NCBI RefSeq assembly: GCF_026191355.1
Contig: NZ_JAPHOQ010000007.1
Span: forward strand, 171,663-235,662
From: Legionella sheltonii
GTDB taxonomy: Bacteria > Pseudomonadota > Gammaproteobacteria > Legionellales > Legionellaceae
Direction: 5' to 3'
DNA length: 64,000 nucleotides
Shown here: in pieces, positions 18,934 to 28,166 of the stretch
Numbering within the stretch: the stretch's first letter is position 1
Layout of the letters: the number at the start of each line of letters is the position of its first letter
The notes under the pieces: generated by a model
Told to the model about the DNA's origin: nothing
What the model saw: only the letters and a program-made list of their open reading frames with translations
Database searches by the model: none
Made by a program: the position numbers and the translations under genes

Positions 18934-19341
18934 TTAACGTTTTTTAAAACCAAGAATTCCAGTTCGAAATGCTCCTGCTTTACCTACTGCGGTTGTAGCA
19001 GATACAGCCTTTGCCGGAGCAGTCACTGCACCAGGAGCCGCCTTTCCTGCAGCTGGGACGGCAGCAGCTGGAGCGGTTGTCTTCGCGGTGGAAACCCTGC
19101 GTAGGGTAGTAAGATTCGTACTGCCAGCTCCTTTCCCCGTAACAATGGTATTAAATCCCGCCATCTTATAGCGTGCTAATGCAGCATTAGTAACTTGCGC
19201 ATTTTTATAGGTTGCACTCGGAGCCAACGCGAATCCCTTTGCTTGCGCAGCTGATGTGACATTAAGCGCATAGCAAGGCATAACGAGTGCGATTGAAAGA
19301 GTCGTTCCTAAACATGCTTTGGATAATTTTGAATACAACAT
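18934..19341 (-). CDS. Exported Ala/Thr-rich low-complexity protein
   Basis: The ATG at 19341 is chosen because GAGG lies 8 bases upstream; this gives 135 residues. The first ~25 residues form a signal peptide ending near MPCYA. The mature protein is rich in Ala, Thr, Val, Lys and Gly, with degenerate repeats such as APAAAVPAAGKAAPGAV and AVSATTAVGKAGA, and a basic C-terminus (GFKKR). No family is recognised. The composition suggests a disordered periplasmic or surface protein. It converges with tatB. Confidence 0.75.
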   Translation of the reverse strand: MLYSKLSKACLGTTLSIALVMPCYALNVTSAAQAKGFALAPSATYKNAQVTNAALARYKMAGFNTIVTGKGAGSTNLTTLRRVSTAKTTAPAAAVPAAGKAAPGAVTAPAKAVSATTAVGKAGAFRTGILGFKKR

Positions 19342-19664
19342 GATGAACCTCTGCAACAAATGAAAACATTTTTGGTAAGTAACAAATTACCTAATTAATA
19401 GTATAGTTCCGCGAGGTTTATTTTCAAACTATTGGCCCATGTTTTACACTATTTTTATCATTTACATCCTCCTTTAACTCAATACTTTGAGATAAGTGCA
19501 TTTGCTTTCAAAAAAATTAATATTTTGTCTTTTTAAGGCTTATACATCTGTTTAAATACTCCTTAGGATGCTTATAATAGATTATGGATGCTCTGGGTGA
19601 TTGGTTGAATCAGACCTTCACCTAGGCCTACAAATAATGAAATCTATCTCGTAAAGACGAACTC
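19342..19664. other. Divergent intergenic region
   Basis: 323 bases, A/T-rich, between the exported Ala-rich protein and the MFS transporter. A TATAAT at 19573-19578 without a good -35 could serve the transporter. No RNA gene or repeat is visible. Confidence 0.4.
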
Positions 19665-20846
19665 ATGGCCTTTCAAAAGGATTTATCCAAAGATACTGCG
19701 CTTAAATTCATTATCCTTACGGGGATTGTTAGTCTTTTTGCTGATATGACTTATGAGGGATCACGTAGTATCACCGGACCGTACTTGGCATTATTAGGGG
19801 CGAATGCCGCTGTTGTTGGATTTGTCTCAGGCTTTGGAGAGTTATTAGGTTATGTGCTGCGCATGGTTTCAGGCTACCTTGCCGATCGCACGCACAAGTA
19901 TTGGACTATTACCATTCTAGGTTATACCTGTAATTTATTAGCTGTTCCTTTGTTAGCACTCGCCGGTCAATGGTGGATTGCTGCTGTTCTCATTATTACA
20001 GAACGCATAGGTAAAGGGATTCGTACACCGGCTCGTGATGCCATGCTTGCCCATGCTGGGCAGCAAAAAGGACTGGGGTGGGCTTTTGGCTTGCATGAAG
20101 CATTGGATCAAACAGGTGCGATGCTAGGCCCTTTGATTCTTGCCCTAGCTCTTTATTTAAAATTAGAATATCGGTACTGCTTTGCCTTACTTTTAATTCC
20201 AGCATTATGTGCCTTAAGTACTCTATGGCTCGCACGATGGCTCTATCCACGTCCTCAAGATTTGGAGGTACACCACGATACACTTGAAGTAACGGGCATG
20301 AATAGGAACACCGTTTTTTGGTTGTACTTATCAGGAGCCGCGCTTATTGCGGCAGGTTATGCCGATTTTCCTTTAATCGCTTTTCACTTTCAGAAAACCG
20401 GGATTTTATCTCCGCTGTGGATTCCAATTTCTTACGCTGTAGCAAAAGGCTTTAATATACTAAGCGCCCCATTACTCGGAGCTCTTTATGATCGTTATGG
20501 TTTTATTATTCTGGTGATTATTTCGTTTTTATCTTGTTTTTTTGCGCCTTTAGTTTTTTTTGGCAATTCCAGTATGGCTTTATCAGGGGTTATTTTATGG
20601 AGTATTGGCGTATGTGCCCATGAATCGCTGATGCGTGCGATAGTTGCTGGCATAGTGCCTAAAGAAAGACGGGGTTCTGCTTATGGAGTATTCAATACCG
20701 GCTTTGGTGTTTTTTGGTTTTTAGGTAGCGTTATCATGGGCGTACTTTACGACATTTCCATTTCTGCAGTGGTTATCTTCTCCATTGCAATCCAATTGTT
20801 TGCATTTCCTTTTTTAGGGATTGTGATGGTCAAACTAAAAAAATGA
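19665..20846 (+). CDS. Major facilitator superfamily transporter
   Basis: A 393-residue protein with about 12 hydrophobic segments. It has the MFS loop 2-3 motif GYLADRTHKY (about residues 71-80), and the N-terminal half includes FADMTYEGSRSITGPYL in the first extracytoplasmic region. The motif ERIGKGIRTPARDAMLA near residues 118-134 is shared by a subgroup of uncharacterised bacterial MFS permeases. The substrate cannot be inferred. It stands alone and converges on the GNAT gene. Confidence 0.88.
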   Translation: MAFQKDLSKDTALKFIILTGIVSLFADMTYEGSRSITGPYLALLGANAAVVGFVSGFGELLGYVLRMVSGYLADRTHKYWTITILGYTCNLLAVPLLALAGQWWIAAVLIITERIGKGIRTPARDAMLAHAGQQKGLGWAFGLHEALDQTGAMLGPLILALALYLKLEYRYCFALLLIPALCALSTLWLARWLYPRPQDLEVHHDTLEVTGMNRNTVFWLYLSGAALIAAGYADFPLIAFHFQKTGILSPLWIPISYAVAKGFNILSAPLLGALYDRYGFIILVIISFLSCFFAPLVFFGNSSMALSGVILWSIGVCAHESLMRAIVAGIVPKERRGSAYGVFNTGFGVFWFLGSVIMGVLYDISISAVVIFSIAIQLFAFPFLGIVMVKLKK

Positions 20847-20852
20847 GCCACC

Positions 20853-21338
20853 CTATGTTTGCGCAGCCAATTTTTTTAAATGTTCTCCTGATAAACGAAA
20901 CTGCAGTAAATCCGTCCGCGGTTTTGCTCCTATAAACTCAAAGAATTCAATGCCTTTTTTATTCCAAGTAACGGTGTGCCCCTCCAACCGGCAACATTCT
21001 TTCTCAATTGCCAATCGAGCAAGATGCGACAACAACAAGGTACCCAAGCCATAGCTCCGATAAAGTTCATCTACAAACAGCTCATCGATATAAAGTATAG
21101 GGGCTCCTGCCGAGGCAGAGTAGGTGAAAAAATATAAAGCATACCCCGCTGGTTTTTTCTTATATTCAGCCAATAAGACATAAAAATACCTATTTCGTCC
21201 AAAACCATGCGACTCAATTTTGTCTAAAGTCAACGTAACCTCTTCTGGTTTTTTTCGCTCATGTTCAGCCAATTTTTTAACTAAAATCAGGATTTCTTCT
21301 TTATCTTTTTTCTTAGCAATTCGAAAAGTAAATTCCAT
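20853..21338 (-). CDS. GNAT-family acetyltransferase, diamine/polyamine (SSAT)-like
   Basis: 161 residues with a complete GNAT fold: LYIDELFVDELYRSYGLGTLL contains the acetyl-CoA loop (RSYGLGT for Q/RxxGxG), followed by TVTWNKKGIEFFEFIGAKP. The segment around IDELFV and the C-terminal TWN...FYxxxGA pattern resemble spermidine/spermine and thialysine acetyltransferases known from eukaryotes and some bacteria. The substrate is an inference. It lies 26 bases from msrBA on the same strand and may be co-transcribed. Confidence 0.82.
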   Translation of the reverse strand: MEFTFRIAKKKDKEEILILVKKLAEHERKKPEEVTLTLDKIESHGFGRNRYFYVLLAEYKKKPAGYALYFFTYSASAGAPILYIDELFVDELYRSYGLGTLLLSHLARLAIEKECCRLEGHTVTWNKKGIEFFEFIGAKPRTDLLQFRLSGEHLKKLAAQT

Positions 21339-21364
21339 GTCCTACCCCTCCACAACCCAAAATC

Positions 21365-22234
21365 TTAACCAAAACGATTCACTGGTTGATGACAATAAGG
21401 TGCTTTATGATGTTTGGCATAATAATCCTGATGGTATTCTTCTGCCGGCCAAAATGTTTGTACTGGAAAAAGACGAGTAGCCACTTGATAACCTCGTTTT
21501 TGCAGCATTTGCATTAAAATTTCCGCTTCTTCCAATTGTTCTTGAGTGTAATAGAATACGGCGCTTTGATATTGCTGACCGATATCAGGACCTTGTCCTG
21601 TTTTCTGCGTGGGATCATGTATTTCAAAAAAACGTTTTAAAACCTGGTGGTAGTCGGTTTTATCTTTATCGTAGATAACCCGGACTGCTTCATAATGTCC
21701 TGAATTGCCCTGGCAAACCTGCTCATAGCTCGGTTCTGAAGTAACCCCACCCGTATAGCCCACTTCAACACGAAGAACCCCAGGTATTTGCTTTAAAAAA
21801 TGATCAACCCCCCAAAAACACCCACCAGCCATAATGGCTTCTTCGGTATCTAATACCTGGCTGTCTGCCACAAAATCAATGGAAGCTGAATTAACACAAT
21901 GACGCAAATTCTTCTGGGTAAAATATTCTCCAGTAAAGACATGTCCTAAATGGGCATCACAGCGTGAGCAAAGTATTTCCATACGTCTGCCATCGCGATC
22001 AGGAATCTGTTGTACCGCATGGACAATATTATCGTCAAAACTTGGCCAACCACAGCCCGAGCTGAATTGGCTTGACCCACGAAATAAGGCCAAACCACAG
22101 CGTCTGCACAAATAAGTACCGCTTGTCATTACAAAATTGTAAGAACCCGTATGCGGATACTCTGTAGCTTTATCACAAATCACCCTTTTTGCTAAAGGAG
22201 TTAAGCTGGCTGTTTTATCTAAATAAGTGTCCAT
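21365..22234 (-). CDS. msrBA: Bifunctional methionine sulfoxide reductase MsrB-MsrA
   Basis: A fusion that repairs both R- and S-methionine sulfoxide. The start at 22234 avoids overlap with the upstream transglycosylase gene and has AAGG in front (289 residues). The N-terminal MsrB half has two zinc CxxC pairs (CRRC, CSRC), CGWPSF and the catalytic cysteine in RHCVNSASIDF. The C-terminal MsrA half has the catalytic GGCFWG, GYTGG, YEQVCQGNSGHYEAV and TQKTGQGPDIGQQYQSAVFY. No signal peptide is present, so it acts in the cytoplasm. The order is MsrB then MsrA. Confidence 0.95.
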   Translation of the reverse strand: MDTYLDKTASLTPLAKRVICDKATEYPHTGSYNFVMTSGTYLCRRCGLALFRGSSQFSSGCGWPSFDDNIVHAVQQIPDRDGRRMEILCSRCDAHLGHVFTGEYFTQKNLRHCVNSASIDFVADSQVLDTEEAIMAGGCFWGVDHFLKQIPGVLRVEVGYTGGVTSEPSYEQVCQGNSGHYEAVRVIYDKDKTDYHQVLKRFFEIHDPTQKTGQGPDIGQQYQSAVFYYTQEQLEEAEILMQMLQKRGYQVATRLFPVQTFWPAEEYHQDYYAKHHKAPYCHQPVNRFG

Positions 22235-22239
22235 AGACT

Positions 22240-23208
22240 TTACCTTTGTTGCCCTTGGCAAATTTTATCTGCTAAATAACCCACGGCCCCTGCATAATAG
22301 ATAGAATTATTATAATGCAAAATCATCTTATAATTGGGGAAGGTTAAGAAGGTTGGGCCACCCAATGGCTGAACGATACTGCCTTGCAAATTTTGATAGG
22401 GTAAGGGTTTGCCATCTTCTGTACGCACCCCCATCGTATTCCATTCACTCACTGGTTTCACGATGGTTTTACCCTCTAGGGCCATATCAAATTTACGCGG
22501 CAACTTGACTTGGATTGCCCATGGCTCACCTGTTTGCCACCCATTTTGTTTCATGTAATTTGCAATTGAAGCAAATACATCGGGTTTGCTCCTCCAAATA
22601 TCTTTTCGACCATCTCCATCATAATCAACAGCATATTTAACCCAACTCGAGGGTAAAAATTGCGGCTGACCTGAGGCTCCAGCCCATTCTCCTTTGAAAT
22701 CAGCCAAGCTGACATGCCCTTCATTCAAGATACGTAAAGCAATAAATAACTCTTTACGGAAAAAATCTTTTCTGTTGGAGTCATAGGCAAGGGTCGCCAA
22801 GGCTTTCACTACAGGAAAATTCCCCATATAAGTACCATAGCTTGTTTCCATTCCCCAAAAAGACACGATAAAGCATGGATTTACCCCATATTGCTTTGCT
22901 ACTGCTTCCAATACCGACTGGTTTTTTTTATATTCCTTACGTCCTATCGCAATGCGATACGCATCGACCCGAGTATTGCGGTACTTAATAAAAGTAAGTC
23001 GATGTTCTGGCTGCGAACGCAAAAGTCCTTTAATTTGATGGCTTGGCTCATGGATTCCTGCAAAAGCTTCATCAAAAGTCTCTGGCGAAACCCCTTGTTG
23101 CAACGCTTCAGCTCTAACACCCGCAACCCAATCATTCCAATTCTGCTGTGCAAAGGCAACATGATGTACTAGAACAAAGGCGATAATCGCAAGTCCCCAC
23201 TTTTTCAT
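22240..23208 (-). CDS. MltB-type lytic murein transglycosylase
   Basis: A 322-residue exported enzyme (signal peptide to about residue 20, FVLVHHVAFA) of the SLT_2/MltB family, which cleaves peptidoglycan strands to anhydro-muropeptides. The catalytic glutamate lies in FWGMETSYGTYMG (about residue 122). Family blocks include EWAGASGQPQFLPSSW, VDYDGDGRKDIW and a C-terminal region with FPNYKMILHYNNS. There is no lipobox, so it is a soluble periplasmic form rather than an MltB lipoprotein. It is immediately followed by msrBA. Confidence 0.9.
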   Translation of the reverse strand: MKKWGLAIIAFVLVHHVAFAQQNWNDWVAGVRAEALQQGVSPETFDEAFAGIHEPSHQIKGLLRSQPEHRLTFIKYRNTRVDAYRIAIGRKEYKKNQSVLEAVAKQYGVNPCFIVSFWGMETSYGTYMGNFPVVKALATLAYDSNRKDFFRKELFIALRILNEGHVSLADFKGEWAGASGQPQFLPSSWVKYAVDYDGDGRKDIWRSKPDVFASIANYMKQNGWQTGEPWAIQVKLPRKFDMALEGKTIVKPVSEWNTMGVRTEDGKPLPYQNLQGSIVQPLGGPTFLTFPNYKMILHYNNSIYYAGAVGYLADKICQGQQR

Positions 23209-23413
23209 AGCCCTTCCCCCTGATTCTTTTTGATTATCTGACTGCCATCTTAATATTTAAGATAGACCATTTCTCTTAAAACCATAGCCTGTTCTCTTAT
23301 TTACAACCTAGTGAAGCACGTGGAACCTCCTGCCACCCACCAAGACTCCAGGACCCTTCACTCAGGCCTCATAGCACTCTGGCTCGCAAAGACAAGCGAT
23401 TATAGCGTGAGTA

Positions 23414-24826
23414 TTACAATGCTTCCATAAATGCCGTTAAATCGGCTTTTTCAGTTTGAGTTAACTGTAACTGCAAGATTAAGTTAAAAAACTCAACTGT
23501 ATCGGCAAGAGTTAACAACCGGCCATCATGTAAGTAAGGCGGAGAATCCTTTATTCCTCTCAAAGGAAATGTTTTTATAGGTCCATCGCCAACTGCTTTC
23601 ATGCCGTTAATCATTTGCGGTTGATAGAATTTTTCTGTCTGCAAATTATGCATAGTATTGTCGGTATAGTAAGGTGGGGTGTGACAACCGGAGCATTTTG
23701 CCTTACCAAAGAATAATTCTTGTCCGCGTAATTCAGCAGGGCTTGCTTTGGCTGGGTCCAGTTTACCTTCCCAAGTCAGTTTAGGTGCAGGAGGAAAATC
23801 AAGAATTTCTTGAAATTCAGCCATGAAATGAACTTGGCTTCCTCGCTCCAGAATATTGACTCCTTTTTTCGTTGCAATCACGGGATCACCATCAAAATAA
23901 GCTGCTCGTTGTTCGAACTCCGTAAAGTCTTCGATGGTCTTTAATGCACGTTGAGAACCAAATAGTCTTTGGATGTTCACACCGCGTAAGGTTGGAGTAT
24001 TGATACGATGACGAAATTCCTGGGGTCTGATATCACCAACCAAATGCGTTGCTTTATTCGTATGCCCATTCGTATGGCAATCAAAACAGGCTACACCACG
24101 GCTTGGTCTGACAGTACGCCGATCTTCAGTTTGGTTAAATTGCTGTTGGGGGAATGGAGTGAGTAATAAACGCAGTCCCTCTATTTGTTTCGGATTTAAG
24201 AGTCCGTTAAATAATTCATAATAGTTTTCTAGCGTTACCACTTTACCTTGCGAAACATCACCAAGATCGGGTCGAGTCGTCAGATAAATTGGAGCAGGGT
24301 AAGGAGGTAAAAAATGATCCGGAATATCAAAATCCAAATCAAAGCGGCTCAGATCTCTATCTTCCTGTTTTTTTATTTCATCAATAACAAATTTGGGAAA
24401 TAACATCCCGCCTTCCGGATGATTGGGATGAGGCAGGGGTAGGAATCCCTGTGGAAATAAGCCTTTATTTTTAATATCCTCAGGACTCATTTTTGCGAGC
24501 TGATCCCAGGTAACCCCCTCGGCAAGCTTCACGCGCACCCCTTCTTGTACGGGTTTTCCCCCAGACATCTTCACCGTTTTAGACGGGTTATTACTCAGGT
24601 CATAGCGCTGTTTTAACAGTTCTTGCTGACGTTCATTAATCGCTTTTTTTTCACCACTCATGCGTTGCAAAATACTATTAAAAGTCTCATGAATGACTAC
24701 AGGTAAATAACTTGAAGGAACTTGCACATTACTTGCAGAAGTAGTTTGTGGCGGTGCAGAATCAGCAAAAGAAAAAGAACACAAGCTGGACGTTAAGGCC
24801 ATCACAGCTAAAGATTTTTTTAACAT
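23414..24826 (-). CDS. Dihaem cytochrome c peroxidase/MauG-like protein
   Basis: A secreted protein of about 470 residues (signal peptide ending SFSFA). It has two haem c sites, CFDCH near the middle and CSGCH in the C-terminal third, and the family motif PPYLHDGRLLTLADTVEFFN. This places it in the bacterial dihaem peroxidase/MauG superfamily. The N-terminal 200 residues are an extra domain not typical of short CcpA enzymes. ATG 24826 is taken; another ATG lies 12 bases upstream. It probably reduces peroxide or oxidises a periplasmic substrate; the partner is unknown. Confidence 0.85.
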   Translation of the reverse strand: MLKKSLAVMALTSSLCSFSFADSAPPQTTSASNVQVPSSYLPVVIHETFNSILQRMSGEKKAINERQQELLKQRYDLSNNPSKTVKMSGGKPVQEGVRVKLAEGVTWDQLAKMSPEDIKNKGLFPQGFLPLPHPNHPEGGMLFPKFVIDEIKKQEDRDLSRFDLDFDIPDHFLPPYPAPIYLTTRPDLGDVSQGKVVTLENYYELFNGLLNPKQIEGLRLLLTPFPQQQFNQTEDRRTVRPSRGVACFDCHTNGHTNKATHLVGDIRPQEFRHRINTPTLRGVNIQRLFGSQRALKTIEDFTEFEQRAAYFDGDPVIATKKGVNILERGSQVHFMAEFQEILDFPPAPKLTWEGKLDPAKASPAELRGQELFFGKAKCSGCHTPPYYTDNTMHNLQTEKFYQPQMINGMKAVGDGPIKTFPLRGIKDSPPYLHDGRLLTLADTVEFFNLILQLQLTQTEKADLTAFMEAL

Positions 24827-24936
24827 ATGCAAGTCCATTTAGCGATACAAATAATTTTTCATCATAAGTTACTTATAAATTCCATGCAATAGAAAGGTAA
24901 TTGAACTTTAATATCTAGCCTGGTGCAAAGCGTTTA

Positions 24937-24992
24937 CCGTCATCTCGAGTGCAACAGGAGAGCTTCATGTTGTAGCACAATGCACGTGGACT
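24937..24992. repeat. Dispersed inverted repeat
   Basis: CGTCATCTCGAGTGCA near the left is complementary to CTTGAGATGACG near 24981-24992. Looser complementarity extends outward to CCTGG/CCAGG. It is related in its ends to the GTCATCCCGAG family seen elsewhere in the window. It lies between the efflux operon end and the dihaem peroxidase start. Confidence 0.5.
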
Positions 24993-25043
24993 TGAGATGA
25001 CGAAAGTTCTGCGCCGTTGAACCCAGGTTACAACTCAATCAGA

Positions 25044-26234
25044 TTACTCACTACGTAGAGAAACTACGGGCTCCAATTTTGCAGCACGTCGTGCGGGATA
25101 AAAACCAAAGAAAATACCAGTGGCTGCCGAGACCAAAAAACCCGCGAGAGGAGGAAGAAGATAGATTGAAAAATTCCAATCACTAAAATAGGCCAAAATA
25201 CGTGTAAAAATTAAACCTAAAATCACTCCAAGAATCCCTCCCAGCAAAGAAAGCATCACTGATTCCACTAGAAATAATGCCTGAATCTCGCTATTTTTAG
25301 CACCAACTGCTTTACGAATACCAATTTCTTTTTTACGCTCACTGACTGAAACCAACATGACATTCATCACCCCAATTCCACCGACTAAAAGCGAAATTCC
25401 ACCAATTACACCAAGCAATAAAGTAAAAATATGCCCTTGATTTTCCATACTGGCAATAATTTGTTTGGCACTACGTGAAAAAACACTTAGCTTCGGAGCA
25501 ATTGAACCAATAATTTGTTTTATTTCTTCAATCACCTCATCGATAGGGCTATCCGGTTTCAACTCCAGAACCACATTATTCACTTTCGCATCTTTACTCA
25601 CCAGACTAATCCCAGCCAATGGAATAATAGCTGCCTGATTGATGTCTTCATTAAAAAAACCATTTTCTTTCCAAGGCTCAGCCACGCCGATGATTGTGTA
25701 TAAAGATTGTCCTATACGCAATTGTTTGCCAATAGGATCATCAAAACTGATTTCTTGGATTTGTCGCGCTAAACCGGCACCAATAACACAGTAATGTTCA
25801 TAGGACTCAACAAAAGAAACAAAATGGCCGGCAGCTAATTTGATGTGCACGATTTTTGCCAAATGCTCATTCGCTCCAATAACAGCTCCTTGCATTTGCT
25901 TGCCTTGAAAACTCAAGGGCTGATATGCCGTACTATAAGGTGCCATATCGACAATATAAGGGATTCGCTCAGGCAATTGTTCCCATTGAGCTGCGGAGAT
26001 AGATTCCATGCTCCCAGATTTTTCACTCGTTTTGGGATAAACAGCTACCGCCAATAAATCGGTACCTAATGCCTTGAATTGAGCTAACGCTTTTTCTGTA
26101 GCAAGTTGGCCACAGCTAATTAAAGCAACCACGGCAGCAGTACCTACTAAAATGCCTAAAACTGCTAAAAAAGAGCGTAACTTAGCAGCAGTCAAATTCA
26201 CTAAAGCTTGCTGACAATGTCCGGCAAAATTCAT
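25044..26234 (-). CDS. MacB-type ABC transporter permease (FtsX domain)
   Basis: The ATG at 26234 forms an ATGA overlap with the ATPase gene; 396 residues. It has one N-terminal membrane helix (LRSFLAVLGILVGTAAVVAL) and a large periplasmic MacB domain. Three C-terminal helices follow with the FtsX signature GGIGVMNVMLVSVSERKKEIGIRKAVGA (written here in part: SERKKEIGIRKAVGA). It is the permease half of a MacB system whose ATPase is a separate gene, unlike E. coli MacB, which is fused. It exports peptides, toxins or lipids from the periplasm through a TolC channel (family knowledge). Confidence 0.9.
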   Translation of the reverse strand: MNFAGHCQQALVNLTAAKLRSFLAVLGILVGTAAVVALISCGQLATEKALAQFKALGTDLLAVAVYPKTSEKSGSMESISAAQWEQLPERIPYIVDMAPYSTAYQPLSFQGKQMQGAVIGANEHLAKIVHIKLAAGHFVSFVESYEHYCVIGAGLARQIQEISFDDPIGKQLRIGQSLYTIIGVAEPWKENGFFNEDINQAAIIPLAGISLVSKDAKVNNVVLELKPDSPIDEVIEEIKQIIGSIAPKLSVFSRSAKQIIASMENQGHIFTLLLGVIGGISLLVGGIGVMNVMLVSVSERKKEIGIRKAVGAKNSEIQALFLVESVMLSLLGGILGVILGLIFTRILAYFSDWNFSIYLLPPLAGFLVSAATGIFFGFYPARRAAKLEPVVSLRSE

Positions 26235-27028
26235 GATGCATTCTCCGTCATCACCAAACCATCCACAAGGGTGATTTTTCGCTGACATAATGCAGCAACC
26301 TGCTCATCATGGGTGATCATAATGATACTACGACCCTGAGCATGTAAACTTAAAAATAAATTCATTACCTCATTACCCGTACGTGAATCAAGAGCACCTG
26401 TAGGTTCATCTGCCAAAATCACTTGTGGCTCGGTTACCAAAGCACGTGCAATGGCAACGCGTTGCTGTTGTCCACCGGATAATTGTGTAGGTCGGTGCTG
26501 TGCATACTGCTGCATACCTACTCGCTCAAGAGCCACGAGCACTCTTTCCTTAATTTCAGCAGCACCAACACCTCGATAAATTAACGGCAATGCCACATTT
26601 TGCATGGCACTAAATCTTGGTAATAAATTGAATTGTTGGAATACAAAACCAATGTTTTGATTTCGTAGCTCGGCTAACTCATCATCGGTTAAAGTGGCAA
26701 CATTTCGATTTTTTAATAAATAGCTTCCCGCATCTGCCTTATCCAGAAGCCCCATAATATTCATTAAAGTCGATTTACCAGAACCGGAAGCACCTACAAT
26801 CGCCAATAAATCCCCTTCATATACATTCAGGGAAACTTCTTTTAAAATCGTGGTGCTGATTCCTTCAAGATGATACGTTTTAACAATATTAGAAAGCTTC
26901 ATTAATGGTTGTTGATTTTTTTTAATCCTGCTGGCATCCGGCGCTTTTAATGCTGGATCCAATTGTTGCAGAACCTGACCCTCTTCAAAGACATTGCTGT
27001 TATCGCAATTTATAACAAGATCATTCAT
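26231..27028 (-). CDS. MacB/LolD-type ABC transporter ATPase
   Basis: 265 residues with Walker [11 protein letters not shown]-loop [13 protein letters not shown] signature [15 protein letters not shown], Walker [13 protein letters not shown] and the H-loop MITHDE. An extra ~40-residue N-terminal stretch precedes the ATPase domain. It energises the FtsX-type permease encoded next and overlaps the adaptor gene upstream by 8 bases. Confidence 0.92.
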   Translation of the reverse strand: MNDLVINCDNSNVFEEGQVLQQLDPALKAPDASRIKKNQQPLMKLSNIVKTYHLEGISTTILKEVSLNVYEGDLLAIVGASGSGKSTLMNIMGLLDKADAGSYLLKNRNVATLTDDELAELRNQNIGFVFQQFNLLPRFSAMQNVALPLIYRGVGAAEIKERVLVALERVGMQQYAQHRPTQLSGGQQQRVAIARALVTEPQVILADEPTGALDSRTGNEVMNLFLSLHAQGRSIIMITHDEQVAALCQRKITLVDGLVMTENAS

Positions 27029-28166
27029 AAACCACCACTTCGCCGGCCTTTAAACCGCTCTCAACAACCACTAAATCCGCTTGTGCGGCACCGGTCGTAA
27101 TCACGCGCTTTTCCGTAACATTGGGCTTAGTTTGCACGTGGACTACACTTTGCCCTTTCTCCCGCTTTATTGCAGCGATCGGTACTAGAAGTTGTTTACC
27201 ATTATCAACACTAATTTCTATAGATGCGCTCATGCCCACTTTGATCCAATGTTGCTGTTCAGGAGTCAGGTTTCTAACCTCAACTACTGCAGTAAAAAAA
27301 GGTAATCCATTGTTGGTGGATGCCTGCGCATTCACTGTGACTAATTGTCCTTTTAATTGATATTTACCAAATGCAACCCCACTGACCGTCGCATCCATGC
27401 CTGCTTCAATTTGCGTGATATCAATTTCAGGGACATCAATTTCAATACGGATCCCCGATAAATCACCAATTAAACCAATAACTTGGCCTGACTTTACTGT
27501 AGAGCCTACAGTAACACGTGCACTTTTATCCTCACCGGCTTTCGGTGGGTACAGGAGTATTCCATCATCAGGGGCTTTTAAACGAATTAGATTGTGATTC
27601 GCAGCCAAAATGGTTTTTATCTTATCGAAATCAGCCAAACTTAAAGCAGATAAATTTTTGGGGCTGTTTTCATCCAATTTTTCCAACATTTCAGTCAGCT
27701 TACGTGTGGATTGCATTAAAGTAACCCGGCCGGTATCTACATTTGATTTTTCACTCATGTAATTATTTTTGGATAATAGACCTGAATTCCATAAGTCCTG
27801 AGTCCCAACAAATTTAGCCTTTGCTATGGTATAACTGTCTTTGGCTTTTAAATATTCCGTTAAAGTCTCGTTAAATTGTCTTTGTAACTCAGTTGAGTTA
27901 AGCGTTAAAATCATATCGCCTTTTTTAACCAATTGGCCATAATGAAAATTCATGGTTTCAACGACGGCTTCGATTGGACTGGCAATGGTATTTTCATGCA
28001 AAGGCTGCACCGTTCCCGTAAAATGTAGGGTCTTGTGCATGGTTTGTTCTTCGACTTTATATCGGTGTAATGCAACCGTTTTTTTCTTTTCGTGATGACC
28101 ACATGCGGATAGAAGAAGCCCACTCAATAATAAAATGATAAATTTTGATTTGTATAACCTATTCAT
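27021..28166 (-). CDS. MacA-like periplasmic adaptor (membrane fusion) lipoprotein
   Basis: 381 residues. The N-terminus is a lipoprotein signal with lipobox LSAC (about residues 18-21), so it is inner-membrane-anchored in the periplasm. A biotinyl-lipoyl-like half (NTIASPIEAVVETMNFHYGQ), a helical hairpin (about 95-185), the second lipoyl half and a beta-barrel follow, as in MacA/HlyD adaptors. It bridges the MacB-type transporter and the TolC-like channel. ATGA overlap with the TolC-like gene. Confidence 0.88.
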   Translation of the reverse strand: MNRLYKSKFIILLLSGLLLSACGHHEKKKTVALHRYKVEEQTMHKTLHFTGTVQPLHENTIASPIEAVVETMNFHYGQLVKKGDMILTLNSTELQRQFNETLTEYLKAKDSYTIAKAKFVGTQDLWNSGLLSKNNYMSEKSNVDTGRVTLMQSTRKLTEMLEKLDENSPKNLSALSLADFDKIKTILAANHNLIRLKAPDDGILLYPPKAGEDKSARVTVGSTVKSGQVIGLIGDLSGIRIEIDVPEIDITQIEAGMDATVSGVAFGKYQLKGQLVTVNAQASTNNGLPFFTAVVEVRNLTPEQQHWIKVGMSASIEISVDNGKQLLVPIAAIKREKGQSVVHVQTKPNVTEKRVITTGAAQADLVVVESGLKAGEVVVYE

